Shown: piece by piece, positions 1-10,162 of the stretch | Layout of the letters: every line of letters begins with the position of its first letter | How positions within the stretch are numbered: the first letter of the stretch is position 1 | Source of the DNA: Achromatium sp. WMS2 | GTDB lineage: Bacteria > Pseudomonadota > Gammaproteobacteria > Chromatiales > Chromatiaceae | Reading direction: 5' to 3' | Assembly (NCBI GenBank): GCA_001276605.1 | Contig: JXSN01000004.1 | Span: 1 to 40,262, forward strand | Length of the DNA stretch: 40,262 nt | Notes under the pieces: generated by a model | What the model was told of the DNA's origin: nothing | The model's database searches: none | The model's input: only the letters and a program-made list of their open reading frames with translations | Program-made: the position numbers and the translations under genes

Positions 1-1014
1 CAATTAAACCACCCTATACTAGGAAAAACCCCTAAAGGCACCCCATCGACTGCCGAGTCGGTTTTAACACAACTCGCTGAACTTGGCCATGAACTACCCA
101 AATTAATTTTAGAATACAGAACTTTATCCAAATTAAAATCTACTTATCTAGAAGCCTTACCATTGTTAGTTAATCCCAATACAGGACGTATTCACACCTC
201 ATATCAACAAGCAGTGGCAGTCACTGGACGCCTAAGTTCCATCACCCCTAACCTACAAAATATCCCAATACGTCACCCCAAAGGCCGAGCCATCCGCCAA
301 GCCTTCATAGCCCCCCCTGGTTTTAGTCTATTAGCTGCGGATTATTCCCAGATAGAACTACGCATCTTAGCTCACTTATCTAAAGACAGTAATTTAATCA
401 ACGCTTTCAACAATGGTCAAGATATTCATCTAGCTACAGCATCGGAACTAAATGGTATTACAGCACAAGAGGTCACAAATGCACAACGCCGCGCCGCCAA
501 AATAATAAACTTTGGAATCATATACGGAATGTCCGCCTTTGGCCTATCCCAACAACTTTCCAGTAGTCGCACCGAGGCTCAAGATTATATAAATTTATAT
601 TTCCAACGTTATCCCAACATCAGCAAATTTATGGAGCAAACTAAAAACCAGGCTCACCAACAAGGTTTTGTCGAAACTATCTTTGGTCGTCGCCTCTATC
701 TACCAGATATCAATAGCAAAAATGCTCATCGGCGCAAAGCTGCTGAACGTACTGCCATCAATGCCCCCCTGCAAGGCTCCGCAGCTGATATCATTAAACG
801 TGCTATGTTGCTGGTTGACAACTGGATACAGGCATCCGCAGCTCCAGCACGTATCCTAATGCAAGTACACGACGAATTAGTATTAGAAGTAGAGCAAAAT
901 CATAGTGATGCAATAAAAACTACAGTTTCCAAGATAATGGCTAGCGCTGCAATATTACACGTGCCGTTAGTAGTAAATATTGGCAGCGGCCCCAATTGGG
1001 ATATTGCGCACTGA
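1..1014 (+). CDS. polA: DNA polymerase I, C-terminal part (partial, 5' end outside window)
   Basis: This is the C-terminal 337 residues of family A DNA polymerase I, which fills gaps in repair and Okazaki-fragment processing. The frame is open from base 1, so the gene starts upstream of the window. All three polymerase motifs are visible. Motif A is [12 protein letters not shown], with the metal-binding Asp. Motif B is the O-helix [14 protein letters not shown]. Motif C is [10 protein letters not shown], with the catalytic Asp. [15 protein letters not shown] is the usual family signature before motif A. The 5'-nuclease and 3'-5' exonuclease domains lie outside the window, so their state is unknown. 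The next gene is 347 bases away, so polA is probably transcribed separately from the polyketide cluster. Confidence 0.97.
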   Translation, partial: QLNHPILGKTPKGTPSTAESVLTQLAELGHELPKLILEYRTLSKLKSTYLEALPLLVNPNTGRIHTSYQQAVAVTGRLSSITPNLQNIPIRHPKGRAIRQAFIAPPGFSLLAADYSQIELRILAHLSKDSNLINAFNNGQDIHLATASELNGITAQEVTNAQRRAAKIINFGIIYGMSAFGLSQQLSSSRTEAQDYINLYFQRYPNISKFMEQTKNQAHQQGFVETIFGRRLYLPDINSKNAHRRKAAERTAINAPLQGSAADIIKRAMLLVDNWIQASAAPARILMQVHDELVLEVEQNHSDAIKTTVSKIMASAAILHVPLVVNIGSGPNWDIAH

Positions 1015-1361
1015 AATAACAATCACTTCATGATAAACTGGTATTTTCGTTAACCCTCTAGAACATGTTGGCATATTATTGGGGTCATGTTCTTGTGAAG
1101 GCGCTGGAGCACGGGAACAATCAAGATCGTAGGTGCGATTAGTATAGCGTAATCACACGTAATTGATCTGAAATTACAACGCCTAGCTATTTAGTGTTAA
1201 GCAAAACCGTACGATATAGAGGTATGACGCAATCAACATAATACCAATAATTTTTATGAATAATGTGCTAGTTACGTTTAAACAACAAATTTTAGCACCA
1301 GTTAACATCATACTCCAGCGCTCATGGACCTAAATTCTCAAACCTGACGGAAATAAAAACA
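1015..1361. other. Non-coding stretch with a chain of hairpins between polA and the PKS
   Basis: I find no convincing gene in these 347 bases. The first half folds into consecutive hairpins: AGAACATG/CATGTTCT (1060-1067 with 1086-1093), GTTCTTGTG/CACGGGAAC (1089-1097 with 1110-1118, two G-U pairs), GTGCGATTA/TAATCACAC (1133-1141 with 1150-1158, one mismatch) and GTAATT/AATTAC (1159-1164 with 1172-1177). The first two share bases, so they could be alternative folds. None is followed by a clear T-run. The second half is AT-rich and should hold the promoter of the polyketide operon, but I could not identify convincing -35/-10 boxes. Parts resemble sequence near 39673-39768. Confidence 0.5.
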
Positions 1362-4300
1362 GTGCAGATATTTGTCATCGGCATGGCTTGTGTTTACCCT
1401 GACGCCGCCAACATTCAACAATTTTGGGAATCTATTTTAACCAAACGTCGTAGCTTTAGGCCCTTTCCCAAACAACGACTACCGTTGACAGAATACGGAT
1501 CGGCTAGCAACCAGGATAAAGACAAAACCACGGTAAAACGTGGCGCCTTTATCGACGGATACGCATTCGACTGGAAAACACACCGCATACCCAAAACCAC
1601 ATATGTAACTACCGACCTAACTCACTGGTTAGCCCTAGATACTGCCCTAGCCGCACTAAAAGATAGTGGTGTAAACCTCGATGCTGTGGGACGGGAACGT
1701 GTCAGCGTAATTATTGGCAACTCACTTACTGGTGAAATATCACGTGCTAATCTCCTCAGATTACGCTGGCCCTACGTACAACAAGCTATTGCCAACGCGG
1801 CGCAACACCTAAATATCTCCAAACCAGACCTAGCCACCCTTATAGCTCATACCGAAATTAATTTTAAACACAATTTTCCCATCCCCACAGAAGACAGCCT
1901 CGCCGGTGCCCTATCCAACGTTATAGCCGGTCGAATTTGTAATTTTCTCGACTTAAACGGTGGTGGCTACACCGTAGACGGCGCCTGCGCCTCCTCACTC
2001 ATAGCCGTTGCCAACGCCTGTCAAGCCCTAGAATCCGGTCAATTAGACCTAGCTATAGCTGGTGGCGTGGACATAAGCCTCGACCCCCTAGAATTAGTTG
2101 GTTTTTCTCGTACCGGAGCTCTTTCCAACGGCCCAATGCGCGTGTACGATCAATCTCCAACTGGATTCTTACCTGGAGAAGGTTGTGGCATGCTAGTGTT
2201 AGCGCACGATAAAATTGTCCAACAACACAATCTCAAACCATGGGCCCGTATTGCTGGTTGGGGTATTTCATCTGATGGTGCCGGTGGTATTACCGCCCCT
2301 AAAGCCAGTGCCCAAGCCCTAGCCATAAGCCGCTGCTACCAACGTAGCGATTTTAACCCCACCAATCTCGACTTTATAGAAGGCCATGGTACAGGCACCC
2401 CCGTGGGAGATCACCAGGAACTTCTAGGTTTTATACATGCCACAGGTAATGAAGAAACACCGGACACCCGCAACATTGGTGTAACATCAATCAAAACCCT
2501 GATTGGTCATACCAAAGCCGCTGCTGGCATTGCTGGTCTTATTAAGGCCATACTTGGGGTTAACCAACGGGTATTACCGCCTTTAGCCGGATTAAATCAA
2601 CCTGCTAATATCTTTACCACGCCGCATGCGAAGATTTATCCCATAACTACCGGTAAAGCCCTAAACCCCACTACAACCATGCGGGCCGGGGTCTCCGGTG
2701 CCGGTTTCGGAGGTATCAACTGCCATATAGCCATTACCAACCACAACCTCCCCAAGCGCCAACTTACCAACCTCAATCCAGCACTACTATTAGCCTCATC
2801 TCAACACGCCGAAGTATTTATTTGCAGTGCTGAAACTATTACTGATTTAATCAAAAAAATCAATGAATTAAAAGATTTAGCAACTGGTATGGCTGATGGC
2901 GAACTTGCAGATTTAGCAGCCGATACAGCCCTCAAAGATACCGCAGCCCCCATCAGAGCCGCCATCATAGCAACTAATGTAGAGCAACTGCATGAAAAAC
3001 TGCAATTAGCCGCACAAACACTTGCCACGGACCATATCCAACCGCCGCAATTGCCTCCAGGAGTGATATTTGGCACCGCCCAACCTTATCCCCGTATCGG
3101 TTACCTCTATCCCGGCCAAGGTTCTCAATTTATCGGTATGGGCTGCAAACTAATCCCAAAATACGGTTGGGCTGCTACCAGACGCAAACGTTGGGATGGT
3201 CAATTTAGCTTCCTAGGTCCAAATGGCCTATACGGATTTATCGATTTACCCCTGGAACGTGCTTTAGGTACAACAATCCGGACATCTTGGAAACATACAC
3301 TTAGAGATACCAAAATATCCCAACCCGCAGTAGCTGTAACCAGCTTACAATGGACCCAATGGCTAAACCAAATCGGCATTACTCCCAACGCTGTAATTGG
3401 TCATAGTTTAGGTGAAATTCCAGCCCTAGTCGCATCCCACTTACTCTCAGAAACCGAGGCCATGGACCTGGTACGCATTCGGGCCAATGCCTGTTCCGCA
3501 ACTGAAGTGCCACCGGGTGGCATGTTAGCCTTAAAATGTAATCTAGACCAGGCTCAAGAATTACTGGATAATATCAGTGATTATGCCATAGTAGCCAACG
3601 ATAATGCACCCGATCAAGTAGTTGTATCTGGAGACCCCGCCGCCATCAGCGCTATTGCTGAGTTAGCTCGGCAACACAATATTGGTAATATTAATCTTAA
3701 CGTATCCAAGGCATTCCACTCCAAACATATGGCCAATGCGGCACAAGCCCTAGCCCAAACCGCACGCATGCGGGGTGAAGAGCGCACAGCCAATACTGCC
3801 TTCTTTTCCAGCGTCTACGGTAAGCAAATAACCACACCTTTGGATCCATTCGCCTATCTTGCTCAGCAAATAACTGCCCCCGTGCGTTTTCGTGAAGCCC
3901 TGTTGGCAATGGCCTCCGCATGCGATATCCTAGTAGAAATTGGCCCCGGCTCAGTCCTTACCGGCCTAGCACGTCGTACCCTAGGGTCTACCATCCCCAT
4001 ATGTGCCCTTGAACCAGATATGGCCGATAGTGATATAGAATACTGCACTAGTATCGGGCAATTATATGTAACCGGCGCCCCCATTGCCTGGGATACCTTT
4101 TACGCGGCACGCTACATCAGGCCATTTATTCCAGCTAACAAACGTAATTTTATCACTAATCCTTGTGCTAACGTAGATCCCATCGATCCAGAATTACTGG
4201 CTACCCCGGTTCAACATGTGCGTTCCGATCCCGTACCACAACCAGCCGACCACCAAGTTGCTGCTTCCACAAAGATTACTGCCAATACCACGATCATAGA

Positions 4301-7300
4301 TGTTATTCGCCAACTCATAGCTGCCAAAACTGGCTATGATTTAGAAACCATTAGTCCCGATGCCCAATTAGCCCGAGATTTAAACCTTGATTCCATCAAA
4401 GTTGCGGAAATTCAAGCCGAATTACGGAATCGCCATATTGAACTTCCCAATACCATTGCCCTAGCGACTACCACCATCTCTGCTCTGGCTCAAGCTGCTA
4501 CCCAACATCCAGTTACTGCTACACCCCAAGAACCACAAGTTCTTGCTACCACCAATGGCCCCAAAACTGTAAAACTGCCTAAGGATTTACCTGTATCCGG
4601 ATATTTGCATACTTGGCATCCGGTAAACTTGCTAGCGTCTACAATTATACCAGATGACGTCATAATTCTCACCATACCCGAGCAAATTGATCTGGCAACC
4701 GATGTGATCCACAGCCTAAATTTGCTAACAGCTCAAGTTACTCTGGATACTGATGGCCAAACACAGTGGCCAAATATTACACATATTGCAGCCACCCGTA
4801 TTATCGTACTTACCGGCAACCACAACTTAGTCACAGCCAATAGCAACCTGATAGCTAATCTAGGCAGCAAATTAAATTTAATTATTCACAACCATAACCA
4901 GCAATCAGTAATACAAAACAGTGATTTTAGCGCATTATCTGTAATTTTCCTATCTTTACCAAATACCGCCCCAGTCTTTGGTCTCGCCCAAAGTCTATCT
5001 CTGGAACAACCCACACTTCCAATACTAGCCGCCACTATTACATCAACTACCAACATAAAAACATTACTCACTAGTGAAATCAAGCCAGGAGTGCAACTTT
5101 TACAAGCTCAAGATGCCGCAAATAACAACTATGTCCGCATGGCCATAGACTACTGGAATCCGCCAACTTCCTTAGCCTCACCAATTCCACTAGCTCCTGA
5201 CGACTTGATAGTGTGCTCCGGTGGTGCCAAAGGGATAACCGCTGCATGTATTTATGCCCTATTGCGGAAAACCGGCGCGCGCGCTATTTTGCTCGGCACC
5301 TCTCCAGAACATACTACTAACTCAGAAATTACCAAGAATTTACAACGTCTAACAGAAACTGGAATTTCCGCAATCTATTTGCAATGCAATGTAGCCGACT
5401 TGACTAGTGTCCAGCATGCCATACAGCGTGGCCAACAACAGTTAGGAGCTAACACGATAGCGGGTATTATTCACGGTGCTGGTGTAAATATTCCAGCATT
5501 AATCACCCAAATCAACCCGGCAGCTATCACCAAAGAATATACCACCAAAGTAGAAGGTTTAAACAACTTATTATCCGTAACCGATCCCAAACACCTAAAG
5601 CTATGTGTGGCATTGGGCTCAGTTATTGGCTCCATAGGCATGCACGGCAATGGCGGTTACGCACTAGCCAATGAAGCCATGGCTAATACCCTCAAAAATT
5701 TTAAAACTCAATATCCAAAAGTGCAAGTTAGTTGCATCGCCTACAGTGTATGGGCAGAAATTGGCTTAGGCGCCAAACTTAATGTACTTGATCGTCTAGA
5801 ACAACAAAATATTGCTGCTATCCCTGTTACCAGTGGTGTCGAATGGTTTCTTACCTGTTGTAGTCAACCCGATTTACCCATCCCGTTAATCGTGGCTACT
5901 CCCATGCACGGCCTCGCAACTTGGCGCCAAGCCCGTGCCACCCAAGACGCAAAATTTGACCCTCCCCTCCACGCTTGCCTAGCCTACGAACCAGGGCTAA
6001 TTCTGTTAGCTAGATCCGTGGTAAACTTACAACGTGATAACTGGTTGCTGGATCACACTTTACGTGGTACTACGCTGTATCCCACCGTGCAAGCTTTAGG
6101 CCTCATGGCCGCCGCGGCGAAGACACTAGCTCAGCAGAATACAGTAACCACAATATCTAAATTGCGTATAACCAACCCCATAGTCATTGCCCAGCATGGT
6201 GATACCACTATTGAGGTAGATGTGCGGCGCCCAGTAGCGAATCAGGATAGCTGGCTTGGTCACATAGGCATTTCTGGATCCGCATTTCAAGATCCCGCTT
6301 TTAGCGCTCAATTAAAACTTGGGGCCGCAAAACCCTATACCGGTAGACTATCACCATCAATAACGACTAACTGGCACAAAATATCCCCGGAAATAGGTTT
6401 AGGACTTTACCATACCCTACTTTTTCATGGTCCCACATTTCAGCGTATCGAAACGGTAGACTACCTGGATCTTACCGACGCAGTGCAACGCCGTGGCCAA
6501 TTTGGCCTACGTCGTAAAGCTACAGAAAATTCGGCTGCTATTCCCGATCCCCTATTCTTAGATGCTATGCTTCAAGTGGTACAAATCCTCATTCCTAAGG
6601 ACCAGTGCTTACCAGTGGGCGTGGAGACAATACACTTTTATCCTGAAGCATGGCAGGATGGTTTAGCACAAGTTGAAGCGGAAATTCTGGCTAAAACCAC
6701 AGCAGGTTATTTAACTCAAGTACGGGCCTGGGATGCCAAGAGCCAAGCCCTGATTGTCAGCTATGAAGGTTATCAGGTTAACATTGTAACCCAGCACCCT
6801 AAACGTTGGGATGCCTCTGCCATGCTGGATCCAATAGCCCATGATCGTTTGGCTCTTAAACAATGGTTGACTCAATATCCAGAATTAGTTAACTTTAACG
6901 TAGTTTTAGGACAAATTTTCGAACAAGATCAGATTGCACGCCGTCAGACGGCTGCCAACCAAATTGCTGCACAATTGCATATTTCACCAGATACCCTAAC
7001 CTGGAATTTTGAAGGTCAACCCATGCTGGTAGGCCTACCTTGGCAAGGAGTGTCCATTGCTCATGATGTCCATCGGCTGCTATCTGTGATTGGCACCGGG
7101 CGTATTGGTTGCGATTTACAGCATATCGGCAGTAATAGCAACCGCGCTTGGGGTAAACTGCTACCTAAATCCAGACTGCGGTTATGGCACGATCTTAAAG
7201 CTTGCGGCATCGATCGTGATCAAGCCGGCGGTATAGTCTGGGCTATTTATGAAGCCCTTATCAAGGCAGGCGCGCCTGATCTTGAAGTAAAACTAGAACA

Positions 7301-8393
7301 GGCGGATAAACATACACCCCGTTTTAGTTTTAATCGCCCCGGGTTAATTGCCGCCGGTATACTAGACTTAGTGCCAATAGGTCCCACCGCTATTGCCATA
7401 GTCCAATTAACCACTGATGGTGCATCCACATTCATAAGTCACTACCAACGTGACATTATCATGACTTTTAAGGAAGTTTTGCCACCTCTAAAAAGTCCTA
7501 CCATCTCAATATTTTGCAATTGGATGGGCATGCTCCGTGAAGAGGCTATGGGGGACATTAGAGCGGAACTAGCACAAGCTTTTGGCAAAGACCGTAAAGG
7601 TATAGTCACTAATGGTACCCAGCTACATATCCTGAATCCTGTGGATTTCGTAACGCCCCTGCGCGCTTGGGTTTGGTTACAACAAGTTCTAGTTAATCAA
7701 CCCTCCACTTTTGAACTTGGTTTTCAATGGAGTACCCTAGGTTCCGATAACGAACCCGCCCAAATAGTGGCTGCCGGAACCCAACGCCTTACCTGGGTTG
7801 GGATTAATGCCAATGATCAAATTCAAATCGAAAATTTTCCCAATTTTTTCGCAGAATTTATCATCAAACGCACACCAGCCTTAGGACTTGGCCCATTTAC
7901 CCCACCGCTAGGACACTTGCCACCGCCCCAAAAAGAAACACCTCTGTGGCGTAATTATGATAAAAACCAACAAGATTCGCCCCACATGCATGGCAGTGCT
8001 AGTCTCAACTTGAATACTGATTCCACTTACTCTAATTTCGTGGGTAACATCTATTTCGCACATATTGTGTCTTTAGTCGAACGTACCTGTCACAAAGCCC
8101 TATTGCAGCTGGGAGCTACTCAAGAATCTGGTTTTTTTGCAACAAATTTGCAACTAGATCACCTGGGGGAAGCCATGCCTGGTAATATTTTAGCCGTGAC
8201 TGTACAATTAACTATCATCACTGCCAACAGCTGTACCTTCGAACTTAGCCTCACTAACCAAAGCCACGGTAATACCAAAATCGCCGCTGGCAGAGTTCGC
8301 TACCAACTCTTCGATGCCACAACCGAACCCATGCACATTCAACCTATACCCGCCTGGATGTATCCATCCACTACCTCGGGGTCACAAGTATGA
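1362..8393 (+). CDS. pksE: Enediyne-type iterative polyketide synthase (PKSE) fused to two hot-dog thioesterase-like domains
   Basis: This 2343-aa cytoplasmic enzyme should build a polyene by iterative extension and ketoreduction/dehydration. Domains in order are KS (about 1-460; C209, H342, H383), AT (about 575-890; GHSLGE with S682), ACP (about 965-1050; S1011 in LNLDSIKV), KR (about 1275-1480; GGAKGITA, Y1433), DH (about 1545-1780; H1565, D1734) and PPTase (about 1830-2025; D1918, WAIYEALIK with E1964 and K1968). Two hot-dog regions follow (about 2033-2160 and 2205-2343). The KS carries PKSE-specific text such as TTDLTHWLALDTA and RANLLRLRWPYV, which sets it apart from PUFA synthases. Known PKSEs end at the PPTase and use a separate hot-dog thioesterase, so this fusion is unusual. 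The GTG start gives MQIFVIGMACVYPDA, which matches the family N-terminus, although the ribosome site is weak. The stop overlaps the next start (ATGA). Confidence 0.93.
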   Translation: MQIFVIGMACVYPDAANIQQFWESILTKRRSFRPFPKQRLPLTEYGSASNQDKDKTTVKRGAFIDGYAFDWKTHRIPKTTYVTTDLTHWLALDTALAALKDSGVNLDAVGRERVSVIIGNSLTGEISRANLLRLRWPYVQQAIANAAQHLNISKPDLATLIAHTEINFKHNFPIPTEDSLAGALSNVIAGRICNFLDLNGGGYTVDGACASSLIAVANACQALESGQLDLAIAGGVDISLDPLELVGFSRTGALSNGPMRVYDQSPTGFLPGEGCGMLVLAHDKIVQQHNLKPWARIAGWGISSDGAGGITAPKASAQALAISRCYQRSDFNPTNLDFIEGHGTGTPVGDHQELLGFIHATGNEETPDTRNIGVTSIKTLIGHTKAAAGIAGLIKAILGVNQRVLPPLAGLNQPANIFTTPHAKIYPITTGKALNPTTTMRAGVSGAGFGGINCHIAITNHNLPKRQLTNLNPALLLASSQHAEVFICSAETITDLIKKINELKDLATGMADGELADLAADTALKDTAAPIRAAIIATNVEQLHEKLQLAAQTLATDHIQPPQLPPGVIFGTAQPYPRIGYLYPGQGSQFIGMGCKLIPKYGWAATRRKRWDGQFSFLGPNGLYGFIDLPLERALGTTIRTSWKHTLRDTKISQPAVAVTSLQWTQWLNQIGITPNAVIGHSLGEIPALVASHLLSETEAMDLVRIRANACSATEVPPGGMLALKCNLDQAQELLDNISDYAIVANDNAPDQVVVSGDPAAISAIAELARQHNIGNINLNVSKAFHSKHMANAAQALAQTARMRGEERTANTAFFSSVYGKQITTPLDPFAYLAQQITAPVRFREALLAMASACDILVEIGPGSVLTGLARRTLGSTIPICALEPDMADSDIEYCTSIGQLYVTGAPIAWDTFYAARYIRPFIPANKRNFITNPCANVDPIDPELLATPVQHVRSDPVPQPADHQVAASTKITANTTIIDVIRQLIAAKTGYDLETISPDAQLARDLNLDSIKVAEIQAELRNRHIELPNTIALATTTISALAQAATQHPVTATPQEPQVLATTNGPKTVKLPKDLPVSGYLHTWHPVNLLASTIIPDDVIILTIPEQIDLATDVIHSLNLLTAQVTLDTDGQTQWPNITHIAATRIIVLTGNHNLVTANSNLIANLGSKLNLIIHNHNQQSVIQNSDFSALSVIFLSLPNTAPVFGLAQSLSLEQPTLPILAATITSTTNIKTLLTSEIKPGVQLLQAQDAANNNYVRMAIDYWNPPTSLASPIPLAPDDLIVCSGGAKGITAACIYALLRKTGARAILLGTSPEHTTNSEITKNLQRLTETGISAIYLQCNVADLTSVQHAIQRGQQQLGANTIAGIIHGAGVNIPALITQINPAAITKEYTTKVEGLNNLLSVTDPKHLKLCVALGSVIGSIGMHGNGGYALANEAMANTLKNFKTQYPKVQVSCIAYSVWAEIGLGAKLNVLDRLEQQNIAAIPVTSGVEWFLTCCSQPDLPIPLIVATPMHGLATWRQARATQDAKFDPPLHACLAYEPGLILLARSVVNLQRDNWLLDHTLRGTTLYPTVQALGLMAAAAKTLAQQNTVTTISKLRITNPIVIAQHGDTTIEVDVRRPVANQDSWLGHIGISGSAFQDPAFSAQLKLGAAKPYTGRLSPSITTNWHKISPEIGLGLYHTLLFHGPTFQRIETVDYLDLTDAVQRRGQFGLRRKATENSAAIPDPLFLDAMLQVVQILIPKDQCLPVGVETIHFYPEAWQDGLAQVEAEILAKTTAGYLTQVRAWDAKSQALIVSYEGYQVNIVTQHPKRWDASAMLDPIAHDRLALKQWLTQYPELVNFNVVLGQIFEQDQIARRQTAANQIAAQLHISPDTLTWNFEGQPMLVGLPWQGVSIAHDVHRLLSVIGTGRIGCDLQHIGSNSNRAWGKLLPKSRLRLWHDLKACGIDRDQAGGIVWAIYEALIKAGAPDLEVKLEQADKHTPRFSFNRPGLIAAGILDLVPIGPTAIAIVQLTTDGASTFISHYQRDIIMTFKEVLPPLKSPTISIFCNWMGMLREEAMGDIRAELAQAFGKDRKGIVTNGTQLHILNPVDFVTPLRAWVWLQQVLVNQPSTFELGFQWSTLGSDNEPAQIVAAGTQRLTWVGINANDQIQIENFPNFFAEFIIKRTPALGLGPFTPPLGHLPPPQKETPLWRNYDKNQQDSPHMHGSASLNLNTDSTYSNFVGNIYFAHIVSLVERTCHKALLQLGATQESGFFATNLQLDHLGEAMPGNILAVTVQLTIITANSCTFELSLTNQSHGNTKIAAGRVRYQLFDATTEPMHIQPIPAWMYPSTTSGSQV

Positions 8394-10162
8394 AAATATC
8401 CGTAATTATTGCAACAATAACGATCCTAATATTCTTTGGTTCTTCAGTGGTTAATGCCGAGCAAAATCCGCATTTAGAGCTTAAGCCATATGTCTCTAAA
8501 TTAATTGCCGATATCGATCCAGCCACTGTAGCTGCGGAATTACCCAGTGAACTCCTGACGGATTTACCCGCTCTTAACAGTTTGCGGATGCAATTGAAGG
8601 CAGCCAACAAATCTTCCATAGCCCAAGATTTCTTTACTGCTTTAGCCGCCCGTCAAGATACGGATGCCGTATTATTAAACCTTAGCCTAACCTTCGTGGA
8701 TCAAATACCTGGGAAAAACCTATTACGGAAAGGTTACCTTTCCACAATGTCACAAAATGTTGCCACGAAACTAACGCGGCGCGACCCAAATCACTGGATT
8801 GCCTGGTACATTCGAGGTCTTAACAATCTATACTGGCCCGCTTGGTTTAAAAAAGCTAAGTTTGCACGTGATTACCTTCAGCATGCTATCGATGTACGTA
8901 CCAGTATTTTAGCAGCAACCCCTGACCATAATGATATGTACGCTTTTAATTACTTAGCATTGGGAGATGCGTATGGGATGCTAGGCCAGCTGGATCTTGC
9001 TCGTAAAACTTGGGAATTAGGGCAATTAACTTATCCGTATGTAGATATATTCAAGCCCCGTTTAGAGTTACCAGGAACCTCGATTTATGCTGCTGTATTA
9101 GCTGCTCGTGATTCAGATCAACCTATCGATACGAATCTAACCTTTACTTGGCAACATCACTCTCAACCTTACGACATTACTTTAACTAGCGGCACCTTAT
9201 TTGGCCCAGGTTCTTTACCAGATCAACCGCTTAATCCAGGTAAATTGGCTAAATTGCATTTATCTGGTGCCTTGTCAGGATATATTCCAGCGTTTAACAA
9301 TGGTCCGGAATTACCCAATCTTCCAGGTGAAGTTTTACAAGCGCAGGTTAATCCCATGGCAGTGGTAGATGGTCTGTTATCCGATGGTACCCAAGCCAAT
9401 GAAAATATAGATGTTGGATTTGTAAGTCTGCTGAACCACAAGTTCAATCTGTTTTTGGCAGCCATACAAGATGGTCCACATCATGGTAAAATCAACTTCT
9501 TTCTCGACGGCAACTGGAACTGGACTATTTGGGATGACATCGGTATCGACCCAGGATTTGCAGTAGGTATAGTTAAAATTAATAATTTTACCTTTTCCAC
9601 GGGGCCACGCATCATTCCCTACTCTCGTCAGACTGAAGCCAACTACCCAGCGGGGGTAGATCGCGCTGGGAGCCTAATTAGCAATAGCAGCATAGTACCA
9701 GGTTATTTAGGGGACGCCAATTTTGACGGCTTTCTTGATGGTACCTTCAATGCTATTGGTCGCTTTCCTTATGACTCGGTTATCCTACCAGGAGCACCTT
9801 TTGCCCAAACCAGAATTTTTAACTCTAAGATTCCAATTACACCAGAGCAAGCCACTTTGTTAACACTAGCAAATGCTAACAATTACTTACAATTAGCAAT
9901 TAATACTGAAACTACCCAACCAGAATTGGCTGCAAATTTACGCCAAATTTTTTCTGCACAAATGCTTTTAGTGACCAAGCATTTAGCTACAAGTCACCTT
10001 TTTCCCGTAGAAATAACCCAACTTATACAAAAATTAAATGCTAAGAGCGACACCGCTGACCTATGTAACATCTGGAAATTATTAGATGATAATGCTGCAA
10101 CCTATGGCCTTACCAGCTACAAGTTTAACAATCAAAATATGAGTTCAACATGTCCACAATAA
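8390..10162 (+). CDS. Exported TPR protein with unnamed GPG/GFLDG/LPGAP domain
   Basis: This 590-aa protein begins with a clear signal peptide (cleavage probably after VVNA, near residue 24), so it should act in the periplasm or at the cell surface. Residues about 97-220 form a TPR-like helical module with the landmarks DPNHWIAWYIRGLN and ALGDAYGMLGQLDLARKTW. The same module occurs in the 18676-20721 product. Residues about 265-480 are a domain shared with the 20718 and 21791 products: FGPG, then DPGFAVGIV, GDANFDGFLDG and LPGAP. The D-x-N-x-DG-x-x-D segment resembles a single calcium-binding loop. The last 100 residues look helical. Its ATG overlaps the PKSE stop by 4 bases, indicating translational coupling to the synthase. 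I do not recognise a named family for the C-terminal domain, and its function is unknown. Confidence 0.85.
   Translation: MKISVIIATITILIFFGSSVVNAEQNPHLELKPYVSKLIADIDPATVAAELPSELLTDLPALNSLRMQLKAANKSSIAQDFFTALAARQDTDAVLLNLSLTFVDQIPGKNLLRKGYLSTMSQNVATKLTRRDPNHWIAWYIRGLNNLYWPAWFKKAKFARDYLQHAIDVRTSILAATPDHNDMYAFNYLALGDAYGMLGQLDLARKTWELGQLTYPYVDIFKPRLELPGTSIYAAVLAARDSDQPIDTNLTFTWQHHSQPYDITLTSGTLFGPGSLPDQPLNPGKLAKLHLSGALSGYIPAFNNGPELPNLPGEVLQAQVNPMAVVDGLLSDGTQANENIDVGFVSLLNHKFNLFLAAIQDGPHHGKINFFLDGNWNWTIWDDIGIDPGFAVGIVKINNFTFSTGPRIIPYSRQTEANYPAGVDRAGSLISNSSIVPGYLGDANFDGFLDGTFNAIGRFPYDSVILPGAPFAQTRIFNSKIPITPEQATLLTLANANNYLQLAINTETTQPELAANLRQIFSAQMLLVTKHLATSHLFPVEITQLIQKLNAKSDTADLCNIWKLLDDNAATYGLTSYKFNNQNMSSTCPQ

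Noticed and set aside
1362-8393. PUFA synthase (PfaA-like)
   Set aside because: A single ACP, the KS signature RANLLRLRWPYV and the C-terminal PPTase fit PKSE and not a multi-ACP PfaA.
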